64,000 bases of DNA from CADCVQ01 sp038260305 (GTDB taxonomy: Bacteria > Actinomycetota > Thermoleophilia > Solirubrobacterales > Solirubrobacteraceae). This document shows, one piece after another, positions 26,121 through 33,902 of this stretch. The stretch covers positions 1 through 64,000 of the forward strand of contig JBBSNY010000024.1 in assembly GCA_038260305.1 (NCBI GenBank), given 5' to 3'. The position numbers were made by a program, and so were the translations under genes. The stretch's first letter is position 1. Each line of letters opens with the position of its first letter. The notes under the pieces are model-generated. The model did no database searches. It saw only the letters and a program-made list of their open reading frames with translations, and had not been told where the DNA came from.

Positions 26121-26762
26121 ATGGCTTCATCGCAAATGGTGGCTCCGGAACTGGCCGCCATCGAGGTTCACGGCACGACGCGCGAGGCATTCCTCATTCG
26201 CGCGACGCTCGCCGCGGGTGCCACTTACGGTGCACTTTCGGCCACCCCATACATCACGAAGGCGCTCGCCAAGGGGGGCGGCTTCGACAACGACCTCGCG
26301 GTCGTCAACTACGCGCTCACCCTCGAGCACCTCGAGTTCACCTTCTACTCGATGGCCGTCAAGCTCGTCAAGGGCCTGTCTGCCGACGAGATGAAGCTCG
26401 TCAAGCAGATCCGCGAGGACGAGAAGCAGCACGTCGAGGCGCTCATCGCGACGGCGAAGAAGCTCGGGACCCCGGTCAAGAAGCCGACCTTCGACTTCGG
26501 CGGAGCCTTCGCGGACCGCGCGACGTTCCTGAAGACGGCGAACACCCTCGAGGACACCGGTGTCAGTGCCTACAACGGCGCGGGCCCGTTCATCGAGAGC
26601 GTCGACATCCTCGGCGCTGCCGGCAGCATCGTGCAGATCGAGGCCCGCCACGCGTCGCTGATCCGGCTGACGCGCGGCAAGCCGCCGGCACCGCAGGCGT
26701 TCGACAAGGGCGTCGAGATGGCGAAGATCCTGAAGGCCGTCACGCCCTTCATCAAGGGCTAA
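26121..26762 (+). CDS. Ferritin-like domain protein, second of pair
   Basis: A 213-residue protein with an N-terminal hydrophobic segment after TTREAFLIRATLAAGATYGA, then a ferritin-like domain: VVNYALTLEHLEFTFYSMA, IREDEKQHVEALIATAKKL, VSAYNGAGPFIES and GSIVQIEARHASLIRLTRG. The metal-ligand spacing parallels the upstream protein, but there is no lipobox Cys. It starts 34 bases after the first ferritin-like gene, so the two are co-transcribed, and a strong terminator follows. The two proteins probably form a heteromeric or layered assembly at the membrane (inference). Confidence 0.85.
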   Translation: MASSQMVAPELAAIEVHGTTREAFLIRATLAAGATYGALSATPYITKALAKGGGFDNDLAVVNYALTLEHLEFTFYSMAVKLVKGLSADEMKLVKQIREDEKQHVEALIATAKKLGTPVKKPTFDFGGAFADRATFLKTANTLEDTGVSAYNGAGPFIESVDILGAAGSIVQIEARHASLIRLTRGKPPAPQAFDKGVEMAKILKAVTPFIKG

Positions 26763-26788
26763 GGAAGGCCCGACAGTGGAGTAGTACG

Positions 26789-26820
26789 ACGAGGGGCCCG
26801 GCGTGCGCCGGGCCCCTCGT
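26789..26820. terminator. Strong hairpin terminator after ferritin-like pair
   Basis: A perfect 15-bp stem (left arm 26789-26803, right arm 26806-26820) closed by a two-base loop, about 85% GC, lies 27 bases after the second ferritin-like stop. No U-tract follows, as is common in high-GC actinobacteria. Confidence 0.8.
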
Positions 26821-26836
26821 TGGCATACTGGGCGCC

Positions 26837-27466
26837 GTGAGAGGGTCAACGCAGGTTCGTTGCGCGTTCGTCGCGCTGCTCGTCGCCGTCATGCTCGCGC
26901 CTGGGGTCGGCGCTGGAGCAGCGTCCGATCGCGATGCGGTCCTCAAGGACTACTCCAGCGGGGCCAAGATCACGGCCTGCCGATTCACCATCGCGCAGCT
27001 GCAGAGCGCCCTCAGCGAACTTGGGGCGGACGTCAACGCCTATTCGCCCGGCGTGCGCGACGCGATCAAGGGCGAGATCCAGCGTTGGAAGAATGGCGAC
27101 TGCAAGGGCAAGAAGGGCGCGGCCGTCGACATCCGGATCGTCAAGATCTCCGCCAAGGGCGGGGCCCGCTCGGAGTCGGTCACGCTGAAGAACTTCGGCG
27201 CCAAGGGCGTCAACCTGCGCCGCTACGTCCTGCGCGATGCCTCCAAGCACACGATCCGCTTCAAGAAGACGACGCTGAAGGCGGGACGCTCGCTGCGCGT
27301 CGTCACCGGCTGTCGCAAGGGCTCGAAGGCCGCGGTCCGCAAGGGCTCGCGCTACTACGGCTGTCGCAAGACCCAGTTCTGGGATGACGCCGGCGACGTC
27401 GTCTCGCTCATCAACGACAAGGGCACGCTGCTGTCCAAGCAGGCTTACGGCCAAGCACCGGCCTGA
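26837..27466 (+). CDS. Secreted lamin-tail-domain protein
   Basis: A 209-residue protein from GTG 26837 with a signal peptide (CAFVALLVAVMLAPGVGAGA, cleavage near AGAAS). The first half (VLKDYSSGAKITACRFTIAQ ... YSPGVRDAIKGEIQRW) is helical. The second half reads VDIRIVKISAKGGARSESVT, LKNFGAKGVNLRRYVLRDAS and IRFKKTTLKAGRSLRVVTGC, the beta-sandwich pattern of the lamin tail domain (LTD). LTD modules occur in secreted nucleases and envelope proteins; no nuclease domain is visible here. Paired cysteines suggest disulfides. Confidence 0.75.
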   Translation: MRGSTQVRCAFVALLVAVMLAPGVGAGAASDRDAVLKDYSSGAKITACRFTIAQLQSALSELGADVNAYSPGVRDAIKGEIQRWKNGDCKGKKGAAVDIRIVKISAKGGARSESVTLKNFGAKGVNLRRYVLRDASKHTIRFKKTTLKAGRSLRVVTGCRKGSKAAVRKGSRYYGCRKTQFWDDAGDVVSLINDKGTLLSKQAYGQAPA

Positions 27467-28592
27467 CATCGCGGTCGCGGTCGCGGTCGCGGCGGCGCTC
27501 TGCGCCGCGGTGATCGCGCTGAGCGGTGCGCCGCGGGCGCGCGCCGGGGAGCCGTTCTACGGGCTCTTCACGACGAACCTCAACGCACCGGCCCGGCAGG
27601 TGAGCCGCACGATGGACGCGCAGGCGGCGACCGGTGCCGGCCTCGTGCGCGAGCACGTCTACTGGGATCAGATCGAGCGCAAGCCGGGAGTCTTCGACTT
27701 CAAGCGCCTCGATGCGCTCGTTGCCCGTGCCGCTGCGCGCGGCCTCGAGGTGCTGCCGGTGCTCACGAGCACGCCGCAGTTCTATTCGTCGCGTCCGGCC
27801 GGCTTTGACAGCGACGGCTGGCCACCGCGCGATCCGACGCGGATCTTCCGGGTCGCCTACGAGCTCGCCAAGCGCTACGGCAGCGCGGGCAGCCGCTGGC
27901 GCTGTCTCGTGCCGGCGCTGCTCTGTCGGCGCCCGTATCACCCGATCACCGCGTGGCAGATCTGGAACGAGCCCGATCTTGCGGCGTGGTGGCGCACGGG
28001 GCCCGATCCGGCGGCCTATCTGGCGCTGCTGCGCGTCGCGAACCTCGCGATGAAGCTCGCCGATCCGGCAACCGAGGTCGTCCTCGGTGGGATGTCGATC
28101 CGGGCGCTGGCGCCCGGCGGCTATCTCGACCGGCTCTACGCGCTCGGCGCGGCGCGCTCCTTTGACACGCTCGCGCTGCATCCCTATGCGGCGAGCGTCG
28201 GGGCGGTCGTCGCACATGTGCGCGCGGCGCGGCGGATCGCGGCCGCGCACGGCGACGCGGACGTCCCGATCCGGCTGACGGAGTACGGCTATGCGACGGG
28301 CGGGCGCAGCGCGTGGGTGACGACGGCGCGCTGCCAGGCGGCGCTGATCGGCGCGACGACGCGCGAGCTGGCCGAGCGCGCGCCCGCGCTCGGCCTGCGC
28401 TCGATCATCCAGCTGCAGTGGCAGGATCGGCGCGACGACGCCTCGGGCCCATGGCCGGACCACGCCGGACTGCGCTTCTCAAACGGCGCGCCGAAGCCGG
28501 CGCTGGGGGCGTTTCGCGACGCGGTGCTTGGGCGATCACCGCGGCTGCGCGCCGATGTCGCCCGCGTCTGCGAGCCTCAGCACCAAGGCTGA
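27384..28592 (+). CDS. Secreted glycoside-hydrolase-like (TIM barrel) protein
   Basis: A protein of up to 402 residues. The first recognisable part is a hydrophobic signal (IAVAVAVAAALCAAVIALSG, built on a GCGGTC triplet repeat) with cleavage near RARAG. The mature part has LFTTNLNAPARQVSRTMDAQ, a catalytic-type ITAWQIWNEPDLAAWW (N-E-P, acid/base Glu) and RLTEYGYATGG (second Glu), the arrangement of clan GH-A enzymes such as GH5/GH39. ATG 27384 is the only in-frame start and overlaps the LTD gene by 83 bp; its first 25 residues look out of frame, so a non-ATG start near 27460 is possible. The substrate is unknown. Confidence 0.75.
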   Translation: MTPATSSRSSTTRARCCPSRLTAKHRPDIAVAVAVAAALCAAVIALSGAPRARAGEPFYGLFTTNLNAPARQVSRTMDAQAATGAGLVREHVYWDQIERKPGVFDFKRLDALVARAAARGLEVLPVLTSTPQFYSSRPAGFDSDGWPPRDPTRIFRVAYELAKRYGSAGSRWRCLVPALLCRRPYHPITAWQIWNEPDLAAWWRTGPDPAAYLALLRVANLAMKLADPATEVVLGGMSIRALAPGGYLDRLYALGAARSFDTLALHPYAASVGAVVAHVRAARRIAAAHGDADVPIRLTEYGYATGGRSAWVTTARCQAALIGATTRELAERAPALGLRSIIQLQWQDRRDDASGPWPDHAGLRFSNGAPKPALGAFRDAVLGRSPRLRADVARVCEPQHQG

Positions 28593-28734
28593 TCCAGCGT
28601 TCATGAGGACGCTGCGAACTCGGCTGCCCCGGTTGTGGAACGCAACGCTTCGCGCGTAAGCAAGCTGTAGTTGGGGGAAACTTCGCGCGCACCAAGTCCT
28701 GAGCAAGTGGGGGAGTGCCGCATGAGCCCGATCG

Positions 28735-29103
28735 ATGTTGGCGCCCGGCGTGCGCTACACGGTCATCGAGACGCGTTATGACGAGGTCGTCACGCCGTAC
28801 ACCTCGGCGTTTCTCTCTGGACCGGATGTCACGAACATCACCCTGCAGGACCACTGCATCCTGGACCTCGCCGATCACCTGACGACCCCGTATGACTCGA
28901 TCGCGCTGCGTTACGTCCTCAACGCGCTGGACCCGGCACATGCCGTGGCGCCGGGATGCCGGCCCGTGATCGCGGGCGTCGGCGGCTGGCCAGACGCCGG
29001 CAACGGTCCGCCCGCGCCCGATTCGGGCCTACCAGTGCACGCCCTTCATGATGTTCGCCATGGCGATCTGCTCCATGTTCGCCTTCTCGTCCGCCGCGGG
29101 TGA
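28735..29103 (+). pseudogene. C-terminal remnant of a class 2 lipase
   Basis: The first about 75 residues (GVRYTVIETRYDEVVTPYTS, then SGPDVTNITLQDHC, LADHLTTPYDSIALRYVLNA, LDPAHAVAPGC) match the C-terminal end of actinobacterial secreted lipases of the triacylglycerol lipase class 2 type; the Asp in RYDEVV and His in the DHLTTPYDSIA region are the late catalytic elements. The N-terminal two thirds, with the G-x-S-x-G nucleophile elbow, is absent. The frame then runs into sequence antisense to the reductase gene, so the original stop is lost. An ATG 8 bases upstream in another frame has no continuation. Confidence 0.6.
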
Positions 29104-31023
29104 CTTGTCGCCCTTCGAGGCGGCGGAGTCGGGGAAGACCTTGTAGGCCATGTGCAGGATCTGGTCGACGGCCTTCGGCGCGACGGCGTAGAGGACCTCG
29201 CCGGCGGTGCCGAGCTTCGTGTTGATCGACTTGGGGCGCGCGCGCAGGCCCTCGCAGATGAGGTCCGCGGCCTCCTCCGGGCTGATCGTCGGGAAGTGGT
29301 CGTACATCTTCGTCGGGGCGATCATCGGCGTGCGCACGAGCTGCATGTGGATCGTCGTGAAGCTGACGCCGTCGCCGATGACCTCCGACGACACGACTCG
29401 GGTCCACGCGTCGAGCGCGGACTTCGACGCGACGTATGCGCTGAAGCGCGGCGGGGCGGTCTGCACGCCGATCGAGCTGACGTTGACGATATGGCCGAAG
29501 CCGCGCTCGCGCATGTGCGGCAGCAGCGCCATGATGATCTTGATCGCGCCGAAGTAGTTCAGCTGCATCGTGCGCTCGAAGTCGTGGAAGCGATCCCCTG
29601 AGAGCTTGATCCCGCGGCGGATCGAGCGGCCGGCGTTGTTGACGAGGAAGTCGATCGCGGGGTGGTCGGCGAGCATCCGCGCCACGAGGTCGTCGATCGC
29701 GTCCATGTCGGACAGGTCGGCGCTGTAGACGTGGGCGGTGCCGCCCGCGGCCTCGATCTCGTCGCGCAGCGCCTCGAGCTTCTCCATCCCGCGCGCCACG
29801 AGCAACGGGATGCCGCCGGCGGCCGCGACCTTCAGCGCGGTCGCGCGGCCGATGCCGCTCGACGCGCCCGTGATGACAACCGTGCGGCCGTTGATGAAGT
29901 GCCCGAAGGAGCGGTCCTTGTAGAGGTCCGGGTCGAGCGTTCGCTCCCAGTAGTCCCACAGCGTCTCGGCGTAGGTGTGCAGCTCGGGCACCTCGATGCC
30001 GGAGCCCGCGAGCGCACGCTCGGTGTCGCGCGTGTCGAACTGCGGCTTCAGCGCCATGTGCTCGACGACCTCCTCGGGGACGCCGAAGTCCGCAAGCAGG
30101 GTGCGCCGGATGTCGCGCACCTGCGGCAGCTTCATGAGCATCGACAGCGTGCCCTTCGGCAGCGCGTCGGTCAGGCGCTTGTCGATGCGCAGCGCGAGCT
30201 GCGGCGCGTGCGCGGCCTTCGCGAACGCGTTCAGCGACTCGCCGACGCGCATCGGCTTCGGGTTGGAGAGGTGAAACGCCTGGCCGTCGAGGCCGGGCTG
30301 ATGGGCGATGTGGTCGAGCGCGGCGGCGACGAAGTCGACCGGCACGATGTTCGTGTAGCCGAGCTCCGGGCCGATCAGCGGGACCCACTGCGGCAGCGCG
30401 CCGCGGACCTTCTGGATCGCCTTGAAGAAGTAGTAGGGCCCGTCGATCTTGTCCATCTCGCCGGTCTGCGAGTGGCCGACGACGATCGCCGGTCGATAGA
30501 CCCGCCACGGCACCTTGGCCTGCGCCCGCACGAGCTTCTCGGACTCGAACTTCGTGCGGTGATAGGCCGACGGCAGCTCCTGGCCCTCGTCGAAGTGGTC
30601 CTCGCGAAACAGGCCCTTGCGCACGCCGGCGACGGCAACCGACGACACGTGGTGCAGGTGACCGGCATCGAGCGCGTTGGCGAGCGCGACGGCGTTGCGG
30701 GTCCCACCGACGTTGAGCTGCTCGTTGCTGTCGTCGTCGGCGGTCATGTCGTAGATCGCGGCGAGATGGAAGAAGTGCTCAATGACGCCGCCGCCGAGCG
30801 CGGCGATCTGCTCGTCGGAGAGGCCGAGCCGCGGCTCGCGCAGATCGCCGACGACCGGCTTGACGCGCTCGGCGGCGCCCGCTCCCCAGCGGGCGACGAG
30901 CCGTTCGAGACGCTCCTGCGAGCCCTCGCGGACGAGCACGTGGATGTCGCCCTCACGCTCGAGCAGCCGCTCGACGAGATGGCGGCCGATGAAGCCCGTC
31001 GCGCCCGTCACGAAGTACGTCAT
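29029..31023 (-). CDS. Two-domain fused SDR, fatty acyl-CoA reductase-like
   Basis: A 664-residue protein of two Rossmann domains. Residues 1-370 form an extended SDR: MTYFVTGATGFIGRHLVERL (G-x-x-G-x-x-G), VGDLREPRLGL, SSVAVAGV, and Y-x-x-x-K in SAYHRTKFESEKL. After a linker (to about residue 395), residues 395-664 form a classical SDR: TVVITGASSGIGRATALK, LVNNAGRSIRRGI, VSSIGVQTAPPRFSAYVASK with Ser, Tyr and Lys. The order epimerase-like then classical SDR, at this length, matches mycobacterial AcrA1-type fatty acyl-CoA reductases, which make aldehydes or alcohols for wax or ether lipids. ATG 31023 has GAGGAG 5 bases upstream. Its 3' end overlaps the lipase remnant. Confidence 0.85.
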   Translation of the reverse strand: MTYFVTGATGFIGRHLVERLLEREGDIHVLVREGSQERLERLVARWGAGAAERVKPVVGDLREPRLGLSDEQIAALGGGVIEHFFHLAAIYDMTADDDSNEQLNVGGTRNAVALANALDAGHLHHVSSVAVAGVRKGLFREDHFDEGQELPSAYHRTKFESEKLVRAQAKVPWRVYRPAIVVGHSQTGEMDKIDGPYYFFKAIQKVRGALPQWVPLIGPELGYTNIVPVDFVAAALDHIAHQPGLDGQAFHLSNPKPMRVGESLNAFAKAAHAPQLALRIDKRLTDALPKGTLSMLMKLPQVRDIRRTLLADFGVPEEVVEHMALKPQFDTRDTERALAGSGIEVPELHTYAETLWDYWERTLDPDLYKDRSFGHFINGRTVVITGASSGIGRATALKVAAAGGIPLLVARGMEKLEALRDEIEAAGGTAHVYSADLSDMDAIDDLVARMLADHPAIDFLVNNAGRSIRRGIKLSGDRFHDFERTMQLNYFGAIKIIMALLPHMRERGFGHIVNVSSIGVQTAPPRFSAYVASKSALDAWTRVVSSEVIGDGVSFTTIHMQLVRTPMIAPTKMYDHFPTISPEEAADLICEGLRARPKSINTKLGTAGEVLYAVAPKAVDQILHMAYKVFPDSAASKGDKSPAADEKANMEQIAMANIMKGVHW

Positions 31024-31085
31024 CGCTCTCCTCTTCGGTGATGCGGCTGTGCAGGCAAGCCTACGCGGCGTGGCGCCGGCGCTGG

Positions 31086-31349
31086 CTACCAGCCGCCGGG
31101 CGCGTCGGCCGCGGCCTTCTTGGCCGCCAGCCGCCGGTACTTCCGCTTCTCCAGCCGCCACTGGATGATCGACATCGCGAAGATGAAGACCGGGAAGAAG
31201 ATGATGAGGATGAAGCCGGCGTTCGTGACGACCTTGTCGTCCGTCTCGCCGTACCAGCCCTCGCCGCCGTCGTGAGCGAGCGCGGGCGCAGCTAAGACGA
31301 GCAGCGTCGTCAGCGTGAGCACGGCGGTCGCGGGCAGGCGGCGAAGCAC
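31086..31349 (-). CDS. Small membrane protein with signal peptide
   Basis: An 87-residue protein from GTG 31349. The N-terminus is a signal sequence (TAVLTLTTLLVLAAPALAHD, cleavage after ALA). A short polar loop (GGEGWYGETDDKVVTNA) leads to one transmembrane segment (GFILIIFFPVFIFAMSIIQW) and a basic cytoplasmic tail (RLEKRKYRRLAAKKAAADAP). I do not recognise the family. It lies upstream of the two-domain reductase on the same strand, 62 bases apart, and could be transcribed with it. Confidence 0.65.
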   Translation of the reverse strand: MLRRLPATAVLTLTTLLVLAAPALAHDGGEGWYGETDDKVVTNAGFILIIFFPVFIFAMSIIQWRLEKRKYRRLAAKKAAADAPGGW

Positions 31350-31428
31350 GAGGCGCAGTCTAATGCTCGCGCCGATGGATCGCGCGCCGGCCGGGTATCC
31401 CCTTCTCATCCCCTGAGATCGGAGCACC

Positions 31429-31764
31429 ATGGAGAGCGGCGAGCAGACCGAAGACGAGCCCGACTTCGCCACGCGCGAGGAGCTGGCGGCCGCCGCGGAG
31501 GCCGCGGCGATCGGCGGTCGCGGGCCGGCCGGCGGCGGCGCCGACCCCGGCGACGAGCTGCCCGAGGCGATGCGGGCGGTCTACGAGGCGGGCGGCGGTG
31601 AGCAGGATGGCTTCGAGCTCGCCGAGCGCGACCTCGTCCGCAACGCCTCGCACGACGACGGCGCGGGCCTGCCGACGCTCGACGCTTTCACGCCCGAGCG
31701 CGAGTCCGACGCGTCGTCGGCCGAGTACGGCGAGGCCGATGACATCGAGCCGCGCGATCAGTAG
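31429..31764 (+). CDS. Small acidic protein, unknown
   Basis: A 111-residue protein, strongly acidic (about 30% Asp/Glu) and Ala/Gly-rich, with low complexity in the middle and no hydrophobic segment. GGAG 6 bases before ATG 31429 and absence of stops support coding. It is probably disordered; no family recognised. Divergent from the small membrane protein (79 bases between starts). Confidence 0.55.
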   Translation: MESGEQTEDEPDFATREELAAAAEAAAIGGRGPAGGGADPGDELPEAMRAVYEAGGGEQDGFELAERDLVRNASHDDGAGLPTLDAFTPERESDASSAEYGEADDIEPRDQ

Positions 31765-31885
31765 TCCGCCCGCGGATCGAAGCCGCGCAGCACGTCGCGG
31801 CGCGCCCTCCCTGCCACAGAGGAAGGGTGAAGACCCTGAAACGCTGGTCTAATGGTGATGGTTCGCGGTCGGGTTTTCGAGTTCG

Positions 31886-32623
31886 ATGGAGCCCATGCAG
31901 ACACTCCAGTACGTCGCCGCGGCACCCGGGATCGCGATGCTGCGCCTCGACCGCCCCGAGAAGCGCAATGCGCTCGACACAGCGCTGCTGTCCGAGCTCG
32001 TCGAATGGCTGGAGCGCCTGTCGATCGATGACGCGCTGCGCGTGCTCGTGCTGTCGACGACAAACGACCGCGCGCTGTGCGCCGGGATCGACGTCGCCGA
32101 GCCGCTGGACCACGCCGGCGGCGTCGCCCGGATGAAGTTCTTCTCGCGCTTCCTGACCGCGCTCGAGGCGTTTCCGGTGCCGACGATCGCCGTCTGCGTC
32201 GGCAACTGCGTCGGTGCCGGTGCGGAGCTCGTCGCCGGCTGCGACCTGCGCATAGCCGGCGACAACCTGAAGCTGGCGTGGGCGGGCGCGCGGCTCGGGG
32301 TGCCGGTCGGGCCGGCACGCCTGACGCCGCTCGTCGGCGTCGCGCGGGCGAAGGAACTGATCTTCACCGGGCGCACGATCGGCTCCGAGGAGGCCGCCAC
32401 GATCGGCCTCGTCCACGACACGGTGCCCGCCGCCGAAGCCGAGGAGGCGGCGATGAAGCTCGCCCGCCACGTCGCGGCGCACTCGCCCGCGGGCGTGTCG
32501 ATCCTCAAGGCGGCGTTTCGCGAGCTCGACGGCGCGCAGGGCCGCGTCGCGCACGAGAACGAGCTGCTCGAGGTCTTCCAGCGCAAGGGGGCGGGGCTAC
32601 CGCAGGGCAAGCTGCCCGGGTGA
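31886..32623 (+). CDS. Enoyl-CoA hydratase/isomerase family protein
   Basis: A 245-residue crotonase-fold protein: MLRLDRPEKRNALDTALLSE, then VLSTTNDRALCAGIDVAEPL (oxyanion loop), VGNCVGAGAELVAGCDLRIA (second oxyanion Gly region) and FTGRTIGSEEAATIGLVHD. The glutamates used by canonical hydratases (positions 144/164 in rat numbering) are not obviously both present: the first would fall at A-G-A-E-L-V and the second region reads VGPARLTPL. It may therefore be a non-hydratase crotonase. ATG 31886 or ATG 31895 (GGAG just upstream) could start it. Confidence 0.85.
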   Translation: MEPMQTLQYVAAAPGIAMLRLDRPEKRNALDTALLSELVEWLERLSIDDALRVLVLSTTNDRALCAGIDVAEPLDHAGGVARMKFFSRFLTALEAFPVPTIAVCVGNCVGAGAELVAGCDLRIAGDNLKLAWAGARLGVPVGPARLTPLVGVARAKELIFTGRTIGSEEAATIGLVHDTVPAAEAEEAAMKLARHVAAHSPAGVSILKAAFRELDGAQGRVAHENELLEVFQRKGAGLPQGKLPG

Positions 32624-32645
32624 AGCGTACACCTTGACGACCTAC

Positions 32646-32661
32646 GTTAGGGTCACCTAAC
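32646..32661. promoter_or_regulatory. DtxR/IdeR-like palindrome
   Basis: GTTAGG-GTCA-CCTAAC is a perfect dyad of 6-bp arms. The core TTAGG...CCTAA resembles boxes bound by the iron/manganese repressors DtxR, IdeR and MntR. It lies 68 bases before the D-amino-acid oxidase remnant, so it may have controlled a gene now lost. A DtxR-family regulator is encoded at 33903. Binding is inferred from resemblance. Confidence 0.45.
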
Positions 32662-32728
32662 AGAGGTTCCCAAGGTCTCAGTTGGATCATAAGGGTCGGT
32701 CGCGTCGTCAACGGAGAGAGATGCTGAC

Positions 32729-32908
32729 ATGCCGGATCAGCCCGACGCATCCGTCCGGCCTGCGAGCAGGCTTCTCGCGACGCGTGCCTGGACTACGTCA
32801 ACGCGATACGGCCATGGCGGCTCGGGCTTCAGCTTCTCGTGGGGCTGCGCGCACGAGGTCGCCGCGACGGTCGCCGCCGGTGCCGAGCGGCTGGATCTCG
32901 CTGCTTGA
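32729..32908 (+). pseudogene. C-terminal remnant of a D-amino-acid oxidase
   Basis: A 59-codon frame whose middle reads TRYGHGGSGFSFSWGCAHEV, the C-terminal FAD-binding signature of DAAO/glycine oxidase-type flavoproteins (Y-G-H-G-G-S-G-F-x-L-S-W-G-C-A). The rest of the enzyme, including the N-terminal G-x-G-x-x-G, is absent upstream; the first 25 codons look unrelated. It starts at ATG 32729 and ends at TGA 32906-32908. The surrounding 32624-33028 contains only this remnant and the DtxR-like box. Confidence 0.6.
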
Positions 32909-33028
32909 GCATCATGGGGCTGCGGGTCGTCCGATTCGGGTGGTCGCCCGCGAGGGCGGCGATCGGCCGAGCCAGCCTGTTCGGGTCGCCGAACAATGAA
33001 GCTCCATGCCGGCTTTCGCTGATCGACA

Positions 33029-33421
33029 TCAGCGGATCAGCACGACCTTCGCGCCGACGTCGACATCGAGCCACACCCGATCCGCGGTGTATGCGGGTGC
33101 CCCGAGGTGCCGCGCGACGGCGAGGCACGACCGATCTGCGAGCGACAGCCCGAACGCGCGCGTGGGTGCGTGCATCTCGGCCGCCAACTCCGCGTGATCG
33201 GCCGTGAACTCCTCAACCGCGACTCCCAGTCCTTCGATGCCCTCGAGCTTGCCGTCCGTTGACACGCCGCGGGCGCGATAGACCTGAAGCACTTCGGCCC
33301 AATTGACCGCGGAGATGACGGCCCGCCCGAGCAACGGCTCGACGGCGTCCGCGCCCGGCTCCTCCCACAGCAGCGCGATCAACGCCGATGCGTCGAGCAC
33401 CGCCTCAGCCGAGATCGCCAT
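33029..33421 (-). CDS. VapC-like PIN-domain toxin
   Basis: A 130-residue PIN protein with VLDASALIALL (first Asp), VISAVNWAEVLQVYRARG (Glu), FGLSLADRSCLAVARHLG (Asp) and AYTADRVWLD (Asp). All PIN acidic positions are present and the length is normal. It overlaps the AbrB-type antitoxin by 17 bases and is co-transcribed with it from the promoter at 33687-33716. It cleaves structured RNA when free. Confidence 0.9.
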   Translation of the reverse strand: MAISAEAVLDASALIALLWEEPGADAVEPLLGRAVISAVNWAEVLQVYRARGVSTDGKLEGIEGLGVAVEEFTADHAELAAEMHAPTRAFGLSLADRSCLAVARHLGAPAYTADRVWLDVDVGAKVVLIR

Positions 33422-33680
33422 CGTTCTCGCGCCGCGCCTCCGCGCGGCGTTCGGCGATCAGCTCGTCAACGGCGCTGACAGCGCTCGGTGCCGTACCGCG
33501 CAACTCGCGGCGCAGCCGCTCGAGGATCTGCTCGCGGCGCTCGAACACGAGGCGGTGTGACTCGACATGCGCCATGAGGGTGTCGCCTGGCTCCAGCTCG
33601 AGCTCGCGACGCAACGCTGCCGGGATGACGACACGGCCCTGTGGGCCGATGCGCAAGGCGATGACCCGAGATGGTGGCAT
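33405..33680 (-). CDS. AbrB/MazE-type antitoxin
   Basis: A 91-residue protein with an N-terminal swapped-hairpin AbrB domain: RVIALRIGPQGRVVIPAALR then ELELEPGDTLMAHVE. The C-terminal helix (QILERLRRELRG ... AVDELIAERRAEARREN) would bind the toxin. The start is ATG 33680, placed 6 bases after a -10 element, so the mRNA is probably leaderless. Upstream half of the pair with the PIN toxin. Confidence 0.9.
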   Translation of the reverse strand: MPPSRVIALRIGPQGRVVIPAALRRELELEPGDTLMAHVESHRLVFERREQILERLRRELRGTAPSAVSAVDELIAERRAEARRENDGDLG

Positions 33681-33686
33681 ACGTTC

Positions 33687-33716
33687 AGAATATGGCACGT
33701 GAGAAATGAGTGGCAA
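33687..33716 (-). promoter_or_regulatory. Promoter of AbrB/PIN pair, leaderless geometry
   Basis: On the minus strand TTGCCA (33716-33711) and TATTCT (33692-33687) are 18 bases apart, and the ATG of the antitoxin begins 6 bases after the -10. Transcription would start at or next to the A of the ATG. The region is AT-rich for this genome. The stretch 33717-33902 beyond it holds no gene. Confidence 0.5.
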
Positions 33717-33902
33717 GTCTCATCGGCTGGTGGTGGCGTGCACGACCAGCAAAACGCCTGGTACCTTCTATAAGGAGGCCCTAACACGCCGATTGCCAGA
33801 ACCCTGACGTCATGAAGTCACATCACCGCAAGGCCCGCGCCCACGGACGAGGCATGCCTCGTCCGGGGCTCCCGCCCGCGCCCGCGGACTATCATCTGCG
33901 AC

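Noticed and set aside
27470..27495. GCGGTC hexamer tandem repeat
   Set aside because: It encodes the Ala-Val run of a signal peptide; only three to four units, explained by coding composition.
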